Source: Zygnema cylindricum
Taxonomy: Eukaryota; Streptophyta; Zygnematophyceae; Zygnematales; Zygnemataceae
Length of the DNA stretch: 64,000 nucleotides
Direction of reading: 5' to 3'
NCBI GenBank assembly: GCA_037447655.1
Contig: JBBHKE010000579.1
Span: 62,001 to 126,000 of the forward strand
The notes below the pieces were generated by a model. It saw nothing but the letters and a program-made list of their open reading frames with translations, had not been told where the DNA came from and did no database searches. Below are positions 32,728 to 45,691 of this stretch, in pieces. Made by a program: the position numbers and the translations under genes. Positions within the stretch are counted from its first letter, which is position 1, and every line of letters begins with the position of its first letter.

Positions 32728-35700
32728 TCCACTTAGCATCACTTCCATATATCGCAATAAACATATATAAAAATATTTGCCAATAGTTTACAAAAATATA
32801 GTCATGTTAAGCTTCTCGATATATTTTAGCGATAAATTGGAAATCGAGTACCCAAACCTAGGTACATATCGATATCGGAAAATGGCCTTTGAAACACAAC
32901 ACTAGACAACTGTAATTTCTTCATTATAAAGCTTCCCATGAACCCTATTTGTCGTGAAGTAGGATGTATAATAACGGTTTATCGTTTCTATGGTATTTGG
33001 CTGTTTGCCCATGTAGCCGTATCCTAGCGATCAAACTTTGGTTTGTAGTGAAGATTCTTTGTACTCGTTTGCTACATAATATTGTGACGATTTAATAATA
33101 ATAATAAAGACGTCATTTTTTTGTGACGTTGTACACGTTTAATTTTTTGTGACATGAAAGATGCTATGCCTATTTGTAACGTGGTCGATTGTAACGTGGT
33201 CGATGTCACTAATTTTGGAACTGCCGGCCATGGTTTATTTCTGTGTGTTTGTCTTTTCTCTTTAAATCTGTCACCTAATTAAGCGCAAATATAGCCAAAA
33301 AAAAATAAAAAATCACAACTTTACGTTTTCATACCAAAACTGTTGTGTTTTATTTAAAGAAGAGCGAAAAATGAGAGGGAGAGATAGGGGCGTCGACAAC
33401 AAATTTTTGGAAAGATCCATAAATGACAGCGGAGTTCCAAAACCCTTGTGGATTTTCTTCCCGTACATTTGCGCAACAAGTACAAAAAAAAATCAAAAAT
33501 GCCCAAAGATTGTGAAACTTGTGAATTTTTTTTCTTGCTCATTAGTTACTATTTACTTTGACTTAAAACAAGTTCTCCGAGTGATTCACATTCGAGTTTG
33601 AAAATGAGTTGGCATGACGTGAAGGGTTTGGAAATGGAAGGGGTCATGAAATATATTTTAAGCTTCATTATAACTTAAGAGGGGTTTATACCAAGAGGAG
33701 CAACTACTTTTATGAAAATCATTTGCCAACCTTTGTTTCAAACCTAGTTCTTATCAAGCCGTTTTTAATAGTTATTACTGTAAAGAAATTATTATAGTAA
33801 AGAAAAAAATAGAGTTATTAACTCTAATTTGTGTTCAATGGCCTAATACAAAGAAAATTATTGCTAATTTATACATCTAATACTAATTTTGATTCACATT
33901 CCCATATTATAACTAATATTGTATGTATCCACTTGGTGGACATATGAGCATGCGAGAACATGTCCGCTCAATTTTCCCCCGTCTTTGTTACTAAGAATTA
34001 AGAATGAGTGGGCTTCCTCATGCCAACGCAACTCACTTTCCCAAAACAACGACGTTATTTAAAACTTTTTTTGTACCTTAGTTCGGAATAACACACAATT
34101 TCCGTACCGACAAACAAATATCGTGCGTTACATTATCTAAAAGTTGTCAAAATTGAAGTAAATGACACTACTTAAACCGTACATATATTAGCGTAAAGAA
34201 AAAAGCAAAATTATTAATTATACTCCAGGTTCGAGGGTCAAACTATAAGGTACCATATGAGCTAATTTACAATGTACGGTATAGTACCGAATGGTTTTTA
34301 ATGTTGGTCAGACTACATTGTTGATCGTAAAGTCCGACCCTAGATCTTAAAATTGAAATATTATGATACTTTTCCTTTACGACTAATATGTCAATTATTT
34401 TTAATTTGTAACTATATATAAAAAACGTATTGTATGAAATATGTTGTTTCATAAAAAAAAATGCTCTTATTTTGTACAAACCTGGGGAAAAAATATAAGA
34501 GAAACAACGGCTACACCTAAAATTGAGTGGTGTGGACAATAAAAAACTCACTCAAAAGTGACTCATGATAGTCGAGGGAAAATCTTGGGAACCAGTTTTG
34601 ACATGTTTACACATCAACTATGGCAACATAAATTGAAATGACGAGAAGTGTTGTCCATATGGTAATTTCATATCCTGATAAGCCCGATATCGACACATCA
34701 ATATATCGAATGGTGAGGGGGGTCGATATACTATTCCTGGACAAATAAAAATTATCGCGATATATTTGGTGGGAGACGAGTTTTTGTTCAATTGTAGTAC
34801 GGAAATGAAAGACGGAAGAAGTATGGAGGTATAGTTATGGACGAGGGGAGGGGGGGGAGCTCATGAGAAGACAGGGAAGGGACCCGGGGGGCTTTGAATA
34901 TTTTTTGACAATCTATTCTATACTAGCCTACAGAGATACCGCAATAGTTATTGCTCTGACAACTTGTCGCTATGTATTGTATTTTTTTTGCAATATTAGT
35001 CTTAGCGATGAACCGGACTGATCTATCGATTATTAGTAGGTGAAAAGAAGTTACATGTCCAATATTCGATAGTCTCTTGATACACAGCACCAACGTCTAT
35101 ATTTTGGGAATGTGTACCCAAGTGAGTGTTATGCGTGTTAAAAAACGTCAATGTTTCGTTAGCTTTTGGTCTTTTGACCCAAAACAAGGGAATAACTTAG
35201 CTACATGACTATAATAACCAACAATCGACCAATAACGAGCAACAATGATCCAAGGTGTAGCTCCCACAAACATGTTATATTGTGCGCCACACCTCGTAGT
35301 CACAGTTGAAACATTTACAATATTAAGAGATTCTGTAACAGTGCAAGTTTAACATAAAACTTATATTTGTGGACTATGTCGCTGTACGAATTGTGCATTT
35401 TATGTTTTCGTATGTACCATCATACTATGCCATTAAACAACAAAATCCCATATTTCTTGCATATGTTGTCTTTCTTAAACATTCTTTTTCCTTACATTGT
35501 TTTTTGGAATCATTTTATATACGTCTTCCTTTAAAGCCTATAGTTCACTTTGATGTATATTTCCTCAGCTTTCTATTTTACGGGTATCCTATGTTCAAAT
35601 GCTACACAAATTATTACAACATCATAAAAAAGTAGACGTCTACATCCGTTGCTAATTTTGTAAACGTCACCAATTTTAAGAAATTTCTAAGGCCTCTTCT

Positions 35701-37780
35701 CTATCAGGTGCCGACACTAATCGTACGGAAACGTTTACTGGTAGTAATATTTTGTTCACTTTTCATCAAGTCGTGTCAGCAAGGAATCTATCGCCTACGT
35801 GCTTTATTTCTATTTGATCCACATAGGTTCGTGTTTAGACTACGAGCACGGTCAAAGATTCCAAAAGCTTAAAATCTGAAATTCGTATGTGTACAACCAA
35901 CCGCAAATAAAAATTACGTGAATGCACACTTTGTACGTTTGTGTTATGTCTTTTTTGTCGTTCTTTTGTCTTTCACAATTTGTCGTTGAAAATTGAAAAA
36001 AAATAGGTGCGACAAATCTCAGACGTTAATTGATGGTGAAAGAGCCGTCACGAGAAAATTTTCAGCAAAGATTTTTTGGTGGTTTTTAGTGGATTTGATT
36101 CCAGCCTCTTCGAAGGCGCGTGGCCTGTGCCATATTTAAGGTTACTACATCAAATCTATTGTGGATCTTACGTGTTTCTTTCCACGTGTAAAAATTTTAC
36201 ACGTCTAGTGAGTAGCTAGTCTCCTCCTTGAAAACATGGGAGGAGACTAGCCATAGATTGGATAAAATGACCGCTTGCTTTGAAAACACAGAATCTGAGG
36301 GTTGACGTTGTCACCCAAAAGTTTGGAGAATCTTACCGAATCTCTAGTAATCATGTTTTGAAAAAAAAATAGAAAAAGGAGTACGACCTTGTACGGAAAT
36401 GCACTTTTTACAGTAAACAACGCCAATTTTTGCTTGATGAAGTTCACCGATAAGGCATTTTCCCATGCAACCGAAACTTAGTCTTGTTTCTTTGTTTTTT
36501 AGCGAAGATTTTTTGTGATACTTTCAAATCGTTCCGCTATAACGCAATTGAATCGTTACTTTAAAATGTGACGAATGTAGACGCGGGTGTAATTTGTGAT
36601 GGTTGTGGACGGCTACAAAACTTGCGAAAATGAATGACGTCCACAAAATAACAACGGTTGTAGGCGTGTACCGTAGTTTCATGTGCAATTGTAGATGTTT
36701 AGGGTTTGTGACATCTTGACGTCATGCTCACTATGATAGCGTCTACGTCTCTAATTCCAAATCTTTCTACCATGGTTTCCCGATTTTGTTTTTTTCGTCC
36801 TTTCTCACTCTACTTGCCATCAAAGTACACCCAAAAACATTACTAAGAAATATTTTCTAGAGATCTTTCATTTGATACCATTATTGCCTTTTATCATTGC
36901 AAGGATTGTGAGATAGACGCGGTAGTGGGAGAGGTAGAAAGAAAGAGGCACCTTCATGGACTTCGCTTTTGTGGAATGGCATCCATTGCTCGAGACCCCT
37001 CCACGGCCTTACACGGAGAAAAGTCTGTACATGATGTAAATACAGAGTGGTTTATTTTTTGGTACTCCGCATATTGCAAAAGATAATTCAAAAACCTTCG
37101 ACGACTACGACAACCTCTACCTATTCGTTCACCTCACGAAATTTTAGTTAAAATCTTCTCGCGATGTGATTTGAGTAGAAGTTTGAGGATGAGCTGGAGG
37201 GACGCGAAAGTGGGTCGAAACGCACTAAACGACAAATGTCATTACATTTGAAGTTCAAGTTGACGGTAATTTCATATTTTTGGTACGGCTGCATTTTTTT
37301 TGGCTGTAGGCTAAGTTTTGGAGGAAAACGACAAGAAATCCTCCCTTTATCATATGGTATATTGCCCTAAGGGTACTTTCGTATGTAACCGAAACTTAGT
37401 CTTGTTACTTTCTTTTTTAGCGCAGATTCTCCGTACAACTTTCAAAGCATTCGGATGTAAACGCAAATAACTTCTTACATAAAAAAGTGACTTACGTAGA
37501 CGTGTACGAAACAATGTGATAGATGAAGTGGTACACAAAATGAGGCGAAACTTCCACTCGGCTCCAATTTGAGGCGTCTCTCTGCACGGTGTACAATTTT
37601 TGTGACTTCGTTATGTCCGTACGCCATATTGTTGACATGTTGAAACCCTAAAATACCTTTCGCTGTCGCACAAAAATGCGGTTTTGTTTTTTGTCTTCCC
37701 ACTTGCCGACAGGTGCCCGATGTTTTTCCCACGCTATTTGTGTGAAGACATGTGCATTTGAGAGAGACGACCCCTGTACG
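32728..37780. other. Five kilobases without a recognisable gene
   Basis: No exon with a known domain was found on either strand. Contents are A/T-rich spacer, a scrap of TTACTCTAATT-type MITE sequence near 33780-33840, two hairpins at 36184-36251, and a block at about 37080-37380 that is homologous, in the same orientation, to about 50625-50980 on the other side of the Copia insertion. Confidence 0.5.
36184..36251. repeat. Two adjacent hairpins
   Basis: ACGTGTAAAA-A-TTTTACACGT (36184-36204) is a 10-bp perfect inverted repeat. Ten bases on, GCTAGTCTCCTCC (36215-36227) pairs with GGAGGAGACTAGC (36239-36251) around an 11-nt loop. They lie in gene-free sequence. Confidence 0.7.
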
Positions 37781-37785
37781 GAAAT

Positions 37786-38832
37786 TGAAACTCTGAGACC
37801 TCCATAAGTCCTTAGAGTGGACAACTTCCAAAAAGCCTCTAGGATAACCCTGACCCCTTTGTGTTTCAGCAAAAACAAATGCCACCCTGGCATACAATAA
37901 CTCTGACCAACTTCACCCCTATGAAGGCAAGACTCCCGTGAGTCGATAGCAAAAAGAATCTCTGAATTTGCTCCCCTGAGCAGTAAGTTACGGAGGGTCA
38001 AAGTTGACCTTTTGTATACAAGCTCTCTAGGAGAGAGGGTCCTATCTCCTAATTTTTGTAAGTCCTATCTCTCTCACAGACTCTATCTACTGATGTACGG
38101 AGCCAATCAAATTATAGTTCCGTACACAAAAGTACAGCTGCCGGTGTACTTTCTGTACGGACACTGTACGACATGGCCTAAATATTGACACGTGGGATGT
38201 CCGGATTCGCTCCCTTAATCCTCGTAGATGCTGCGATCCAATGTCATTCTGCCACGTGTCATCCGATGTGGCGATGACCACAAACCGCCAAAATTCTCTT
38301 CCGCGATCTCGGCTTTAACCCGGCCGTCCGATCAAATTCACATTTAATCGTAGCTGTAATAAATACATGCGCGATATTCGTGTCATTAAAGAAATAAATG
38401 CGCGGTATTGGTTTTTTATTCGTACCGTAATCCGTACTTTTACATTACTGGATCTATGTATCTTGTTAACAGTTACAGTTAAATGAATTATCCTACCTGA
38501 TAATGTTTAATTAGTTATCAAACCATATAGTATGTATCACTATTTCTAGACCTAACGGCTAAGGCTATCGACTACCGGCTGTCTGCCGCCCGGTAGATAT
38601 CAGGATCAAATCTTGTGGCCGGCACATATCTTTTAGTAAATAAACCCCTAACTAATATATATTTTCCAGTAAACCTCTGGATAGCCTAGGTAGCCATGGC
38701 TATAGCTCCCTCTCCAATTTCTCAGTGACTGCGACAAGTTTGAGAGTTGGAGACAGAAGTAAGAGGTAGACTGCCTCGGCTTCTTTCTTATTTCTGACCT
38801 AGAAAATACTTTAAAAACCATTAATTTCTACA
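37786..38832 (-). repeat. 3' LTR of Copia A (1047 bp)
   Basis: Starts (plus strand) TGAAACTCTGAGACC and ends TAATTTCTACA, followed by the polypurine tract. It is homologous to 49525-50577 with a net 6-bp length difference and scattered substitutions, so the insertion is not recent. Confidence 0.95.
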
Positions 38833-39343
38833 CTCCCCTTATTTTCTAGTGAATCTTTAATTTCAGACCACACTTCTCACTGCAGAAAATTAGCTTAGGG
38901 GAAGGCACAGGTTTGGTCATCATATCTGCTACCATCTCACTATTTGGTCGGTACTCTAAACTGATTATTTTGTTTTCTACTTTCTCTCTAACAAAGTTGA
39001 GTCTGATGTCCATGTTTTTGGCTTTAAAATGATGTTTAGGATTGGCAGAAATAGCGATTGCTGCCTGATTATCACAAAAAATTTTTGCACACCACTCTTA
39101 AGGTGATCTAGCTCACTAAGCAAAGACTTGACCCACATCAATTGTTTTACAGCAGAGCAAGAGGCCATATACTCAGCCTCCATGGTGGACTGAGCAATAA
39201 CTTTTTGCTGTTTGCTACTCCAACAGCAAGCCCCATCACCCACATATAATACTTATCTAGAAGTGCATCTCCTCATCGGAGCATCACCACAACTGGCATC
39301 ACTCCAAGTAGTGATGTCAGTATTCTCCCCACCCAAATGCAAC
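38833..39343 (-). pseudogene. Copia A, RNase H C-terminal part (left of the inner element)
   Basis: Continuation of the outer pol after the inner insertion: motifs WSDAS, GDAPMRRCTS, CCWSSKQQKVIAQSTMEAEY and AVKQLMWVKSLLSEL are those of Copia RNase H. There is a stop after CTSR and a frameshift after VQKFF. Confidence 0.9.
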
Positions 39344-39348
39344 TATAG

Positions 39349-40321
39349 TGTAAAATATGTGACCTCCATTGGTACACATAATGTCTAGCTTAAGTGAAGC
39401 CTCTAGGATAGTATATGCACTTTTGACTTTGACAGTGAATAAGTCCCACCTTGGGACGCAAAATCTCTGGCCGACTACATCCATGTGTAGTCTGGACTCC
39501 CCTGAGTTCGCTGCAAAAAGAATCACTGAAATTGCTCACCTGAGCATTAAGTTATGGCTAACCAAAGTTGGTCCATAAATACAAGTGCACTCTTTGAGAG
39601 AGGCTGGAAAACCAAAAAATATTCTAAGTCCTAAGCTACCTCTCTAAGCCTACTACTAAGGTACTTCGACCAATCATAAGATTGTAAAGTACAAGAAGGT
39701 ACAAGTACTGCTGTACTTCTTGTACGACCATAGTACGGCATGGCCGTTGCGCTGACGCGTGTCAGTTCCGGAGCCGTAGTTGCTCCTCCCGTGATATCCG
39801 CTGCCGAACCATATGTTGCCACGTGTCATCCATCGACATCTGGTCCACAAACGGCCAAACGGCTTTTCCGGCATTCCGGCTCCACTATGAGCCGTTCGAT
39901 TAGATCTAGACATTTGATTTTGTCTATCGAAAATTAAATGTTAATTCGTATATTTCGTGCGGTCCCGATTTCGTGCGGACTGGTATGTTTCCATGCATAA
40001 ATCGTCCCGTAATTAGTTAAATGAAATGTCCGGCGCGATTTAGATTTAAATAAATATCGCGCCATATGCATGCATCGATTTCTTCAAGACTTACCGGATA
40101 AGGCGCGCGGCTGGTCCGTAGGGTGATCATCCAGAGGTCACTGGATCAAGTCCCACACGGGGCTGTTATATTTTGCAGAAAAAACTGTACTGAATGATCT
40201 GCCTGTCTCTTTTAGCTGCAGCAGGCAGCCATGGGTATTTGCAGGTCCTCAGGGACTACGACAAGTATGAGGGCTGCAGTAAGTCAACAAGAAATACTAC
40301 AAAATACCTCTCTTTTCAACA
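39349..40321 (-). repeat. 3' LTR of Copia B (973 bp)
   Basis: Plus-strand borders TGTAAAATATGTGACC and CTTTTCAACA. Aligns with 44714-45686 without net indels. It includes a weak tRNA-like stretch at about 40090-40165 (ACCGGATAAGGCGCG and CTGGATCAAGTCCCA). Confidence 0.95.
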
Positions 40322-40334
40322 CTCCCCTTATTTT

Positions 40335-43300
40335 CTAGTCTATCTTTTGCTTCAGTCCACACTTCTCCCTACAAAATATCAATTTAGAAGAAGGGACCGG
40401 TTTAGTCATCATATATGCTACCATCTCACCATCTGGTCCATATTCCAAACTAATGATTTTATTTTCAATTTTCTCCCTAACAAAGCTCAAACGAATATCC
40501 ATGTGTTTTGCTTTAAAATGATGTTTAGGGTTCGCTGCTATTGCTATCCCAGCTTGATTGTCACAAAATATCTTTTGTACTCCATTCTTCATGTATCCCA
40601 ATTCTTGAAGCAAAGATTTCACCCACATTAACTCTTTCACAGCTGAACAAGAGGCCATGTACTCAGCCTCCATGGTGGACTGAGCAATGACCTTTTGTTG
40701 CTTACTGCTCCAACAGCAAGCTCCATTCCCAACATGCAACACATACCTTGAAGTACACCTCCTCATCGGAGCATCCCCATAACTGGCATCACTCCAAGTT
40801 GTGATGTCAGTATTATCCCCTCCTAGATGCAACCACAAATCTCTAGTTCCTACCAAATACCGCATGACCCTTTTGGCCGCTTCTCAATCTTTTTTCCTAG
40901 GATCATTCAAACTCCTACTTAATACTCCCAGAGCTGCAGCTATAGCAGGACGAGTAGAGTTCATAAAATAGATCAAACTACTGACAAATTGTCTGTACGG
41001 AATAGTTTTCATGAACTTGCTTTCCTCAGGTCCTAGCTCATCATCCAAAATCAAGACTTCCTCTTCTGAGCTCCCCTCATTTCCTTTCTTTAAGTCCATT
41101 GGAGTTGTACAACTATTTGTTTTTTCCATTTGAATTTTTTCAAGCATATTCCCAATTGTTTCCTTTTGAGTTAGTCTAATTATATTCTTTTCTCTATCCC
41201 TCTCCATTTGAATTCCCAATATGTACTTTGCCTCCCCTAAATCTGTCATTTCAAATCTACTCTTTAGATCATTTTTCAATCTATTAATTTTCACCATTGA
41301 TTTACTTAACACAAGCTGATCATTAACATATATGGCAATGAAAATTATACCTTCCTCATCCTCAAATAAGTAGATCGAATGATCCGAACTGATCCGGATA
41401 TATCCCAAATTCGTCAAGAACTCGTCCAACTTTTTGTTCCATTGGCGAGGAGCTTGCTTTAGTCCATAAAGGGACTTTATCAATCTACACACTTTGCTTT
41501 CTTCACCTTTCTCCACAAATCCTTCCGGTTGTCTCATGAAAATCTCTTCTTCGAATTCTTTGTGTAAGAAAGCAGTTTTGATGTCCATCTGGTGCACTTC
41601 CATGTCTTCCGCTGTCGCGAGACTAAGTAAAATCCGGACGGAGGGGAATCTAACAACCGGAGCAAAGGTCTCCTCTTAACCGATTCCCTCTTTCTGTGTG
41701 AACCCCTTTGCCACTAATCTGGCCTTGTATCGCTCGATAGTGTTATCTAGATTAAGCTTCAACTTAAATACCCACTTGCATCCTATTCGCTTTCTATCCG
41801 GAGGACAATCCACCAACTCCCAAGTGTTTGCTTCCATAATGGAAGCAATCTCATCATTAATAGCTGTCACCCATCTACTACCTTCCAGACTATTAACTGC
41901 AACTGATTAAGTTTGAGGTTCACTCAAATGTGACAGCTTAGTTACCTTGTTGTTCACTTGTCTCTCTTGAAGTCTCTTGCTGCTTCTCCTTCCTCCTTCA
42001 AACTCCGATGCTGGAATGGAGGGTAATCTTGGGTTTCTCCGAACAACTTCGCCTTCTCCCCTATTTGTGGAGTCCATCTCCGGACGTTCATCGTCCATTT
42101 CCAGTCTTTGTTCGTTTTTTTCCTCGGTTTGAACCGGATGTTGTGACTCCAAGAGAGGATCACTCTTGGTCAATTTTTCTTCTCTCTCTGCAAAGTCAAG
42201 CTGAACCGGAGTTCGGTTAGTAGAATCTGAATCTAACTCACTTTCGGATTCAATTCTAATTCTGACCGGTTTAGTGTACTTAGAGGGATTTATGGATTTT
42301 CCTTCATCCATAACTACCAAGTGTTTCACTAGAATTATGTCTTCTCTTCCGAGATCATAAACTCTATACCCTTTTATGTTCTCATCATACCTAAGTAAGT
42401 ATCATGGCTTTGTTCTAGCATCTAACTTCCAATCAGATTTTTCTCTGTTTAAACTAAACACTTGACTTTCAAACACCTTTAAGTGTGATATGTTAGGTTT
42501 TCTCCCGGTCCATCTTTCATAGGGTGTTTGACCTTTTACAGCTGAGGTAAGGACTCTATATTTGAGATAGTTAGCACAATTCATGGCTTCTACCCAAAAG
42601 CTTTTCCTTATCATTTTATCTGTCAACATGCTACGGTCACTATCACTTAATGTCCGATTTAGTCCCTCGGCTACACCATTTTATTTTGGGTTTTTTTGGA
42701 CAGTCTTTTGGTATTGAACCCCTTCCTCTTTCAAGTAATCCTCAAATTCATTAGAAGTGAATCCCCCCCCATTATCACTTCTCACTCTCTTTATAGGTGT
42801 CTCATGAAGCGTTTCACTCTATGATTTACATTCTTTAAAGTAAGGCGAAGCATCAGATTTGTTTTTCAAGAAATATACTCTAGAGTATGTAGACCAATCA
42901 TCAGTGATAGTAAGCATAAATCTTTTCCCTCCAACTGATGGCACTTTAGCCGGTCCCCATATGTCAGTGTGAACCAAATCTAAAACCTTTTCACCCTTAT
43001 ATGTTGCGGCTTTTGGAAAAGGCAATCTGCGGGCCTTTCCTTGAGCACACCCACTACAATCATCCAAAGTCTCATTATCTCCAAAATGTATGCCCTCAAC
43101 TTCACCTTTTTTCTTCATTTCCTTTAATCTATCTAGATGCACATGTCCCAATCTTTTATGCCACATCATCAAATCACCTACACCAGCATAGTAAACTCCC
43201 GTCTTTCCATTACTCAAATTCAACCTAAACATTCCTTGGCTACCCTTTTAAGCTGTGAAGTACACTTCATTCTTATAGCTAGCAACGAAGACTCCTTTCG

Positions 43301-44709
43301 TAGTACTAGTCTCAAAGCCTTTATCATCTAAGACCGACGTAGAGATAAGATTTTTGTTCAGCTCTGAAATAAAAAGAACATCAGAGAAAGTGACTATAGA
43401 TGTCTTTCCATCAACTAGGACCCTCAAATCTACTGTTCCCACTGAATTAGTGGTCACTATCCTCCCATCCCCATACTCTATCTCTACAGTAGGGATCTTT
43501 CTCATTTTGGTAAACAATGGTTTTTCTCTACACATATGCATAGAGGCTCCTCAATCAATGATCCATCCTTCTTCAGGAGCTTCTTTCACTCCACCGAAAG
43601 CACACTTTTGCCTCCTTGGAATCTCTGGCTCACCTTTCACCTCCAACTCCTCGTCGAGGAGAAGTTCTCCATCGTCATCATCGCTATCCTCTCCCACGAC
43701 TTGTGTTGCAACAAATGCCTTTTTTTTTCCTTCCGGATGGTTTTCCAATCGATTCCTCTTTTAATCTCAACTTCGTCAACTTAGTGCACTCCGCCATGTA
43801 GTGTCCCGGCTTCTTATTAAAATGGCAAAGCCCCTTTGGAGCCCTTGGTCCTGATATGTCATAGTTTCCTCTTCCTCCTCCTCCAAAGTTCCCATAAGGT
43901 TTCTTGGAATCCTTATCCCCCCAATTAGTACCTGCAGCCAATGCCTGAACATTCTTCCCCCCTCTCTGAATCTCAATTGTGCTTTCCCGAACCAAAATCA
44001 TTCCCACAACAGAGTTCCAGATCCATCGATGATCTAGCAAGTCCTGAACCCTGTTAACAATGTTTTCATAATCATCTGGGAGTTTCATCAACAAAGTATT
44101 CACCTTCTCTTTCTCGGTCTCCCTTTTCCCTGCACTCTCCAACTCCATAAATAACCGAGCCAAGTCATGACAAAAGTCTAACATCTTTCCCTCTTTGTAT
44201 ACATATGCTTGTACCTTGTGATCTGCCAGCTTCTGCTGGTGAATCGTACCACTCTTGTAAATGTTGACAAAAGCCTCCCACAACTCGTTTGCCTTGTCAA
44301 CATGAAGATGAGGTGTAGCCACTGCCTGAGTGAGATGCCCGAGAATAAAATGAGTCGCCATAGTATTGTTGAAATCCCAGATTTCACTATCATTAGCCTC
44401 GGTTTTCAGAACATCTACTATCGGAACCGATCGAGTAGGCATCGGTGTGAGTTTCTCCTTCCCCTTCTCCTTCCCTATGTTCGACACGATGCTTTCTCCA
44501 ACATCCTCTACCACCTCTGCCCCCGCAAATCCTCCTGTGAAACGAGATCCTCCAAACCCTGGTGGAACTCCCAATTTTGCAGATGGCCGACGCACACGAC
44601 CACTCACAATGCCCCAAAGCCTTTTTTCAAACAATGCACCCCTCATCATAGTTTCCCAATAAATAAACCCTGTTCCATTGAAAATGGGCACCTTAGAGGG
44701 TGGGCCCAT
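40335..44709 (-). pseudogene. Copia B gag-pol polyprotein, degenerate
   Basis: Gag starts at the ATG at 44709 (MGPPSKVPIFNG), has a UBN2-type capsid region and a zinc knuckle whose second Cys is Asn (CHFNKKPGHYMAEC). The protease motif that should read DSGAS is broken by a stop (about 43554). Integrase shows HKRLGH, CSGCAQGK, DLVHTDIWGP and RSDNGG, with several stops. Reverse transcriptase shows MDIKTAFLH and LYGLKQAPRQWN, and its YVDD box reads YVND. RNase H is intact to the stop at 40335 (STMEAEYMA, NPKHHFKAKHMDIR). At least five stops or frameshifts interrupt the frame, so no functional polyprotein is possible. Confidence 0.92.
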
Positions 44710-44713
44710 AACC
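44699..44713 (-). other. Primer-binding site of Copia B (initiator tRNA-Met anticodon arm), containing the gag ATG
   Basis: The plus strand reads GGTGGGCCCATAACC, the sense sequence of the anticodon stem-loop of plant initiator tRNA-Met (loop CCCATAA, anticodon CAT). The element RNA is therefore complementary to an internal tRNA segment, as known for Drosophila copia and yeast Ty5. The gag start codon is the ATG inside it (44709-44707), with an in-frame TAA three codons upstream. Confidence 0.85.
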
Positions 44714-45686
44714 CGTTAATTGTGTGACCTCCATTGGTACACAGAATATCCAGCTTATGTGAAGCCTCTAGGATAAAATATACACTTTTGAATTTGAAAG
44801 TGAATAAGTCCCACCGTGAGACGCAAAAACTCTAGCCGATTACACCCCTGTATAGCCTGGACTCCCCTGAGTCCCCTGCAAAAAGAATCACTGAAATTGC
44901 TCACCTGAGCATTAAGTTATGGCTAACCAAAGTTGGTCCATAAATACAAGTGCACTCTGGGAGAGAGGCTGGAAAACCAAAAAATATTCTAAGTCCTAAG
45001 CTACCTCTCTAAGCCTACTACTAAGGTACTTCGACCAATCATAAGACTGTAAAGTACAAGAAGGTACAGGTACCGTTGTACTTCTTGTACGGCCATAGTA
45101 TGGCATGGCCGTTCCGATGACGCGTGTCAGTTCTGTAGCCGTAGTTGCCCCTCCCGTGATATCCGTTGCCCAACCATATGTTGCCACGTGTCATCCACCG
45201 ACATCGGGTCCGCAAACCGCCAAACGGCTATTCTGGCATTCTGGCTCCATTGTGAGGCGTTCGATTAGATCTAGACATTTGATTTCGTCTGTCGAAAATT
45301 AAATGTTAATTCGTATATTTCGTGCGGTCCTGATTTCGTGCGGACCGGTATGTTTCCATGCATAAATCGTCCCGTAATTAGTTAAATGAAATGTCCGGCG
45401 CGGTATAGCTTTAAATAAATATCACGCCATATGCATGTTTCGATTTCTTCAAGACTTACCGGATAAGGCGTGCGGCTGGTCCGCTCGGTGATCATCTAGA
45501 GGTCACAGGATCAAGTCCCACAAAGGGCAGTTATATTTTGGAGAAAAAACTGTACTGAATGATCTCCTTGTCTCCTTTAGCTGCAGCAGGCAGCCATGGC
45601 TGTTTGCAGGTCGTGAGTGACTACGACAAGTATGAGGGCTGTAGTTAGTCCACAAGAAAGACTACAAAATACTTCTCTTTTCAACA
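44714..45686 (-). repeat. 5' LTR of Copia B (973 bp)
   Basis: Paired with 39349-40321. The first base pair at the gag side is C rather than the T of TG, a mutated terminus. It is directly followed on the minus strand by the primer-binding site and the gag start. Confidence 0.95.
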
Positions 45687-45691
45687 CATAG

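Larger units (their letters stand above)
39349..45686 (-). mobile_element. Inner Ty1/Copia retrotransposon (Copia B), nested in Copia A
   Basis: LTRs at 39349-40321 (3') and 44714-45686 (5') are both 973 bp with a constant offset. The target duplication is TATAG (39344-39348) and CATAG (45687-45691), one mismatch. Removing the insertion restores the outer RNase H codons for D-L-W-L-H. The primer-binding site is at 44699-44713 and the polypurine tract AAATAAGGGGAG lies just before the 3' LTR. It belongs to the same lineage as Copia A, but its coding sequence has several stops. Confidence 0.95.
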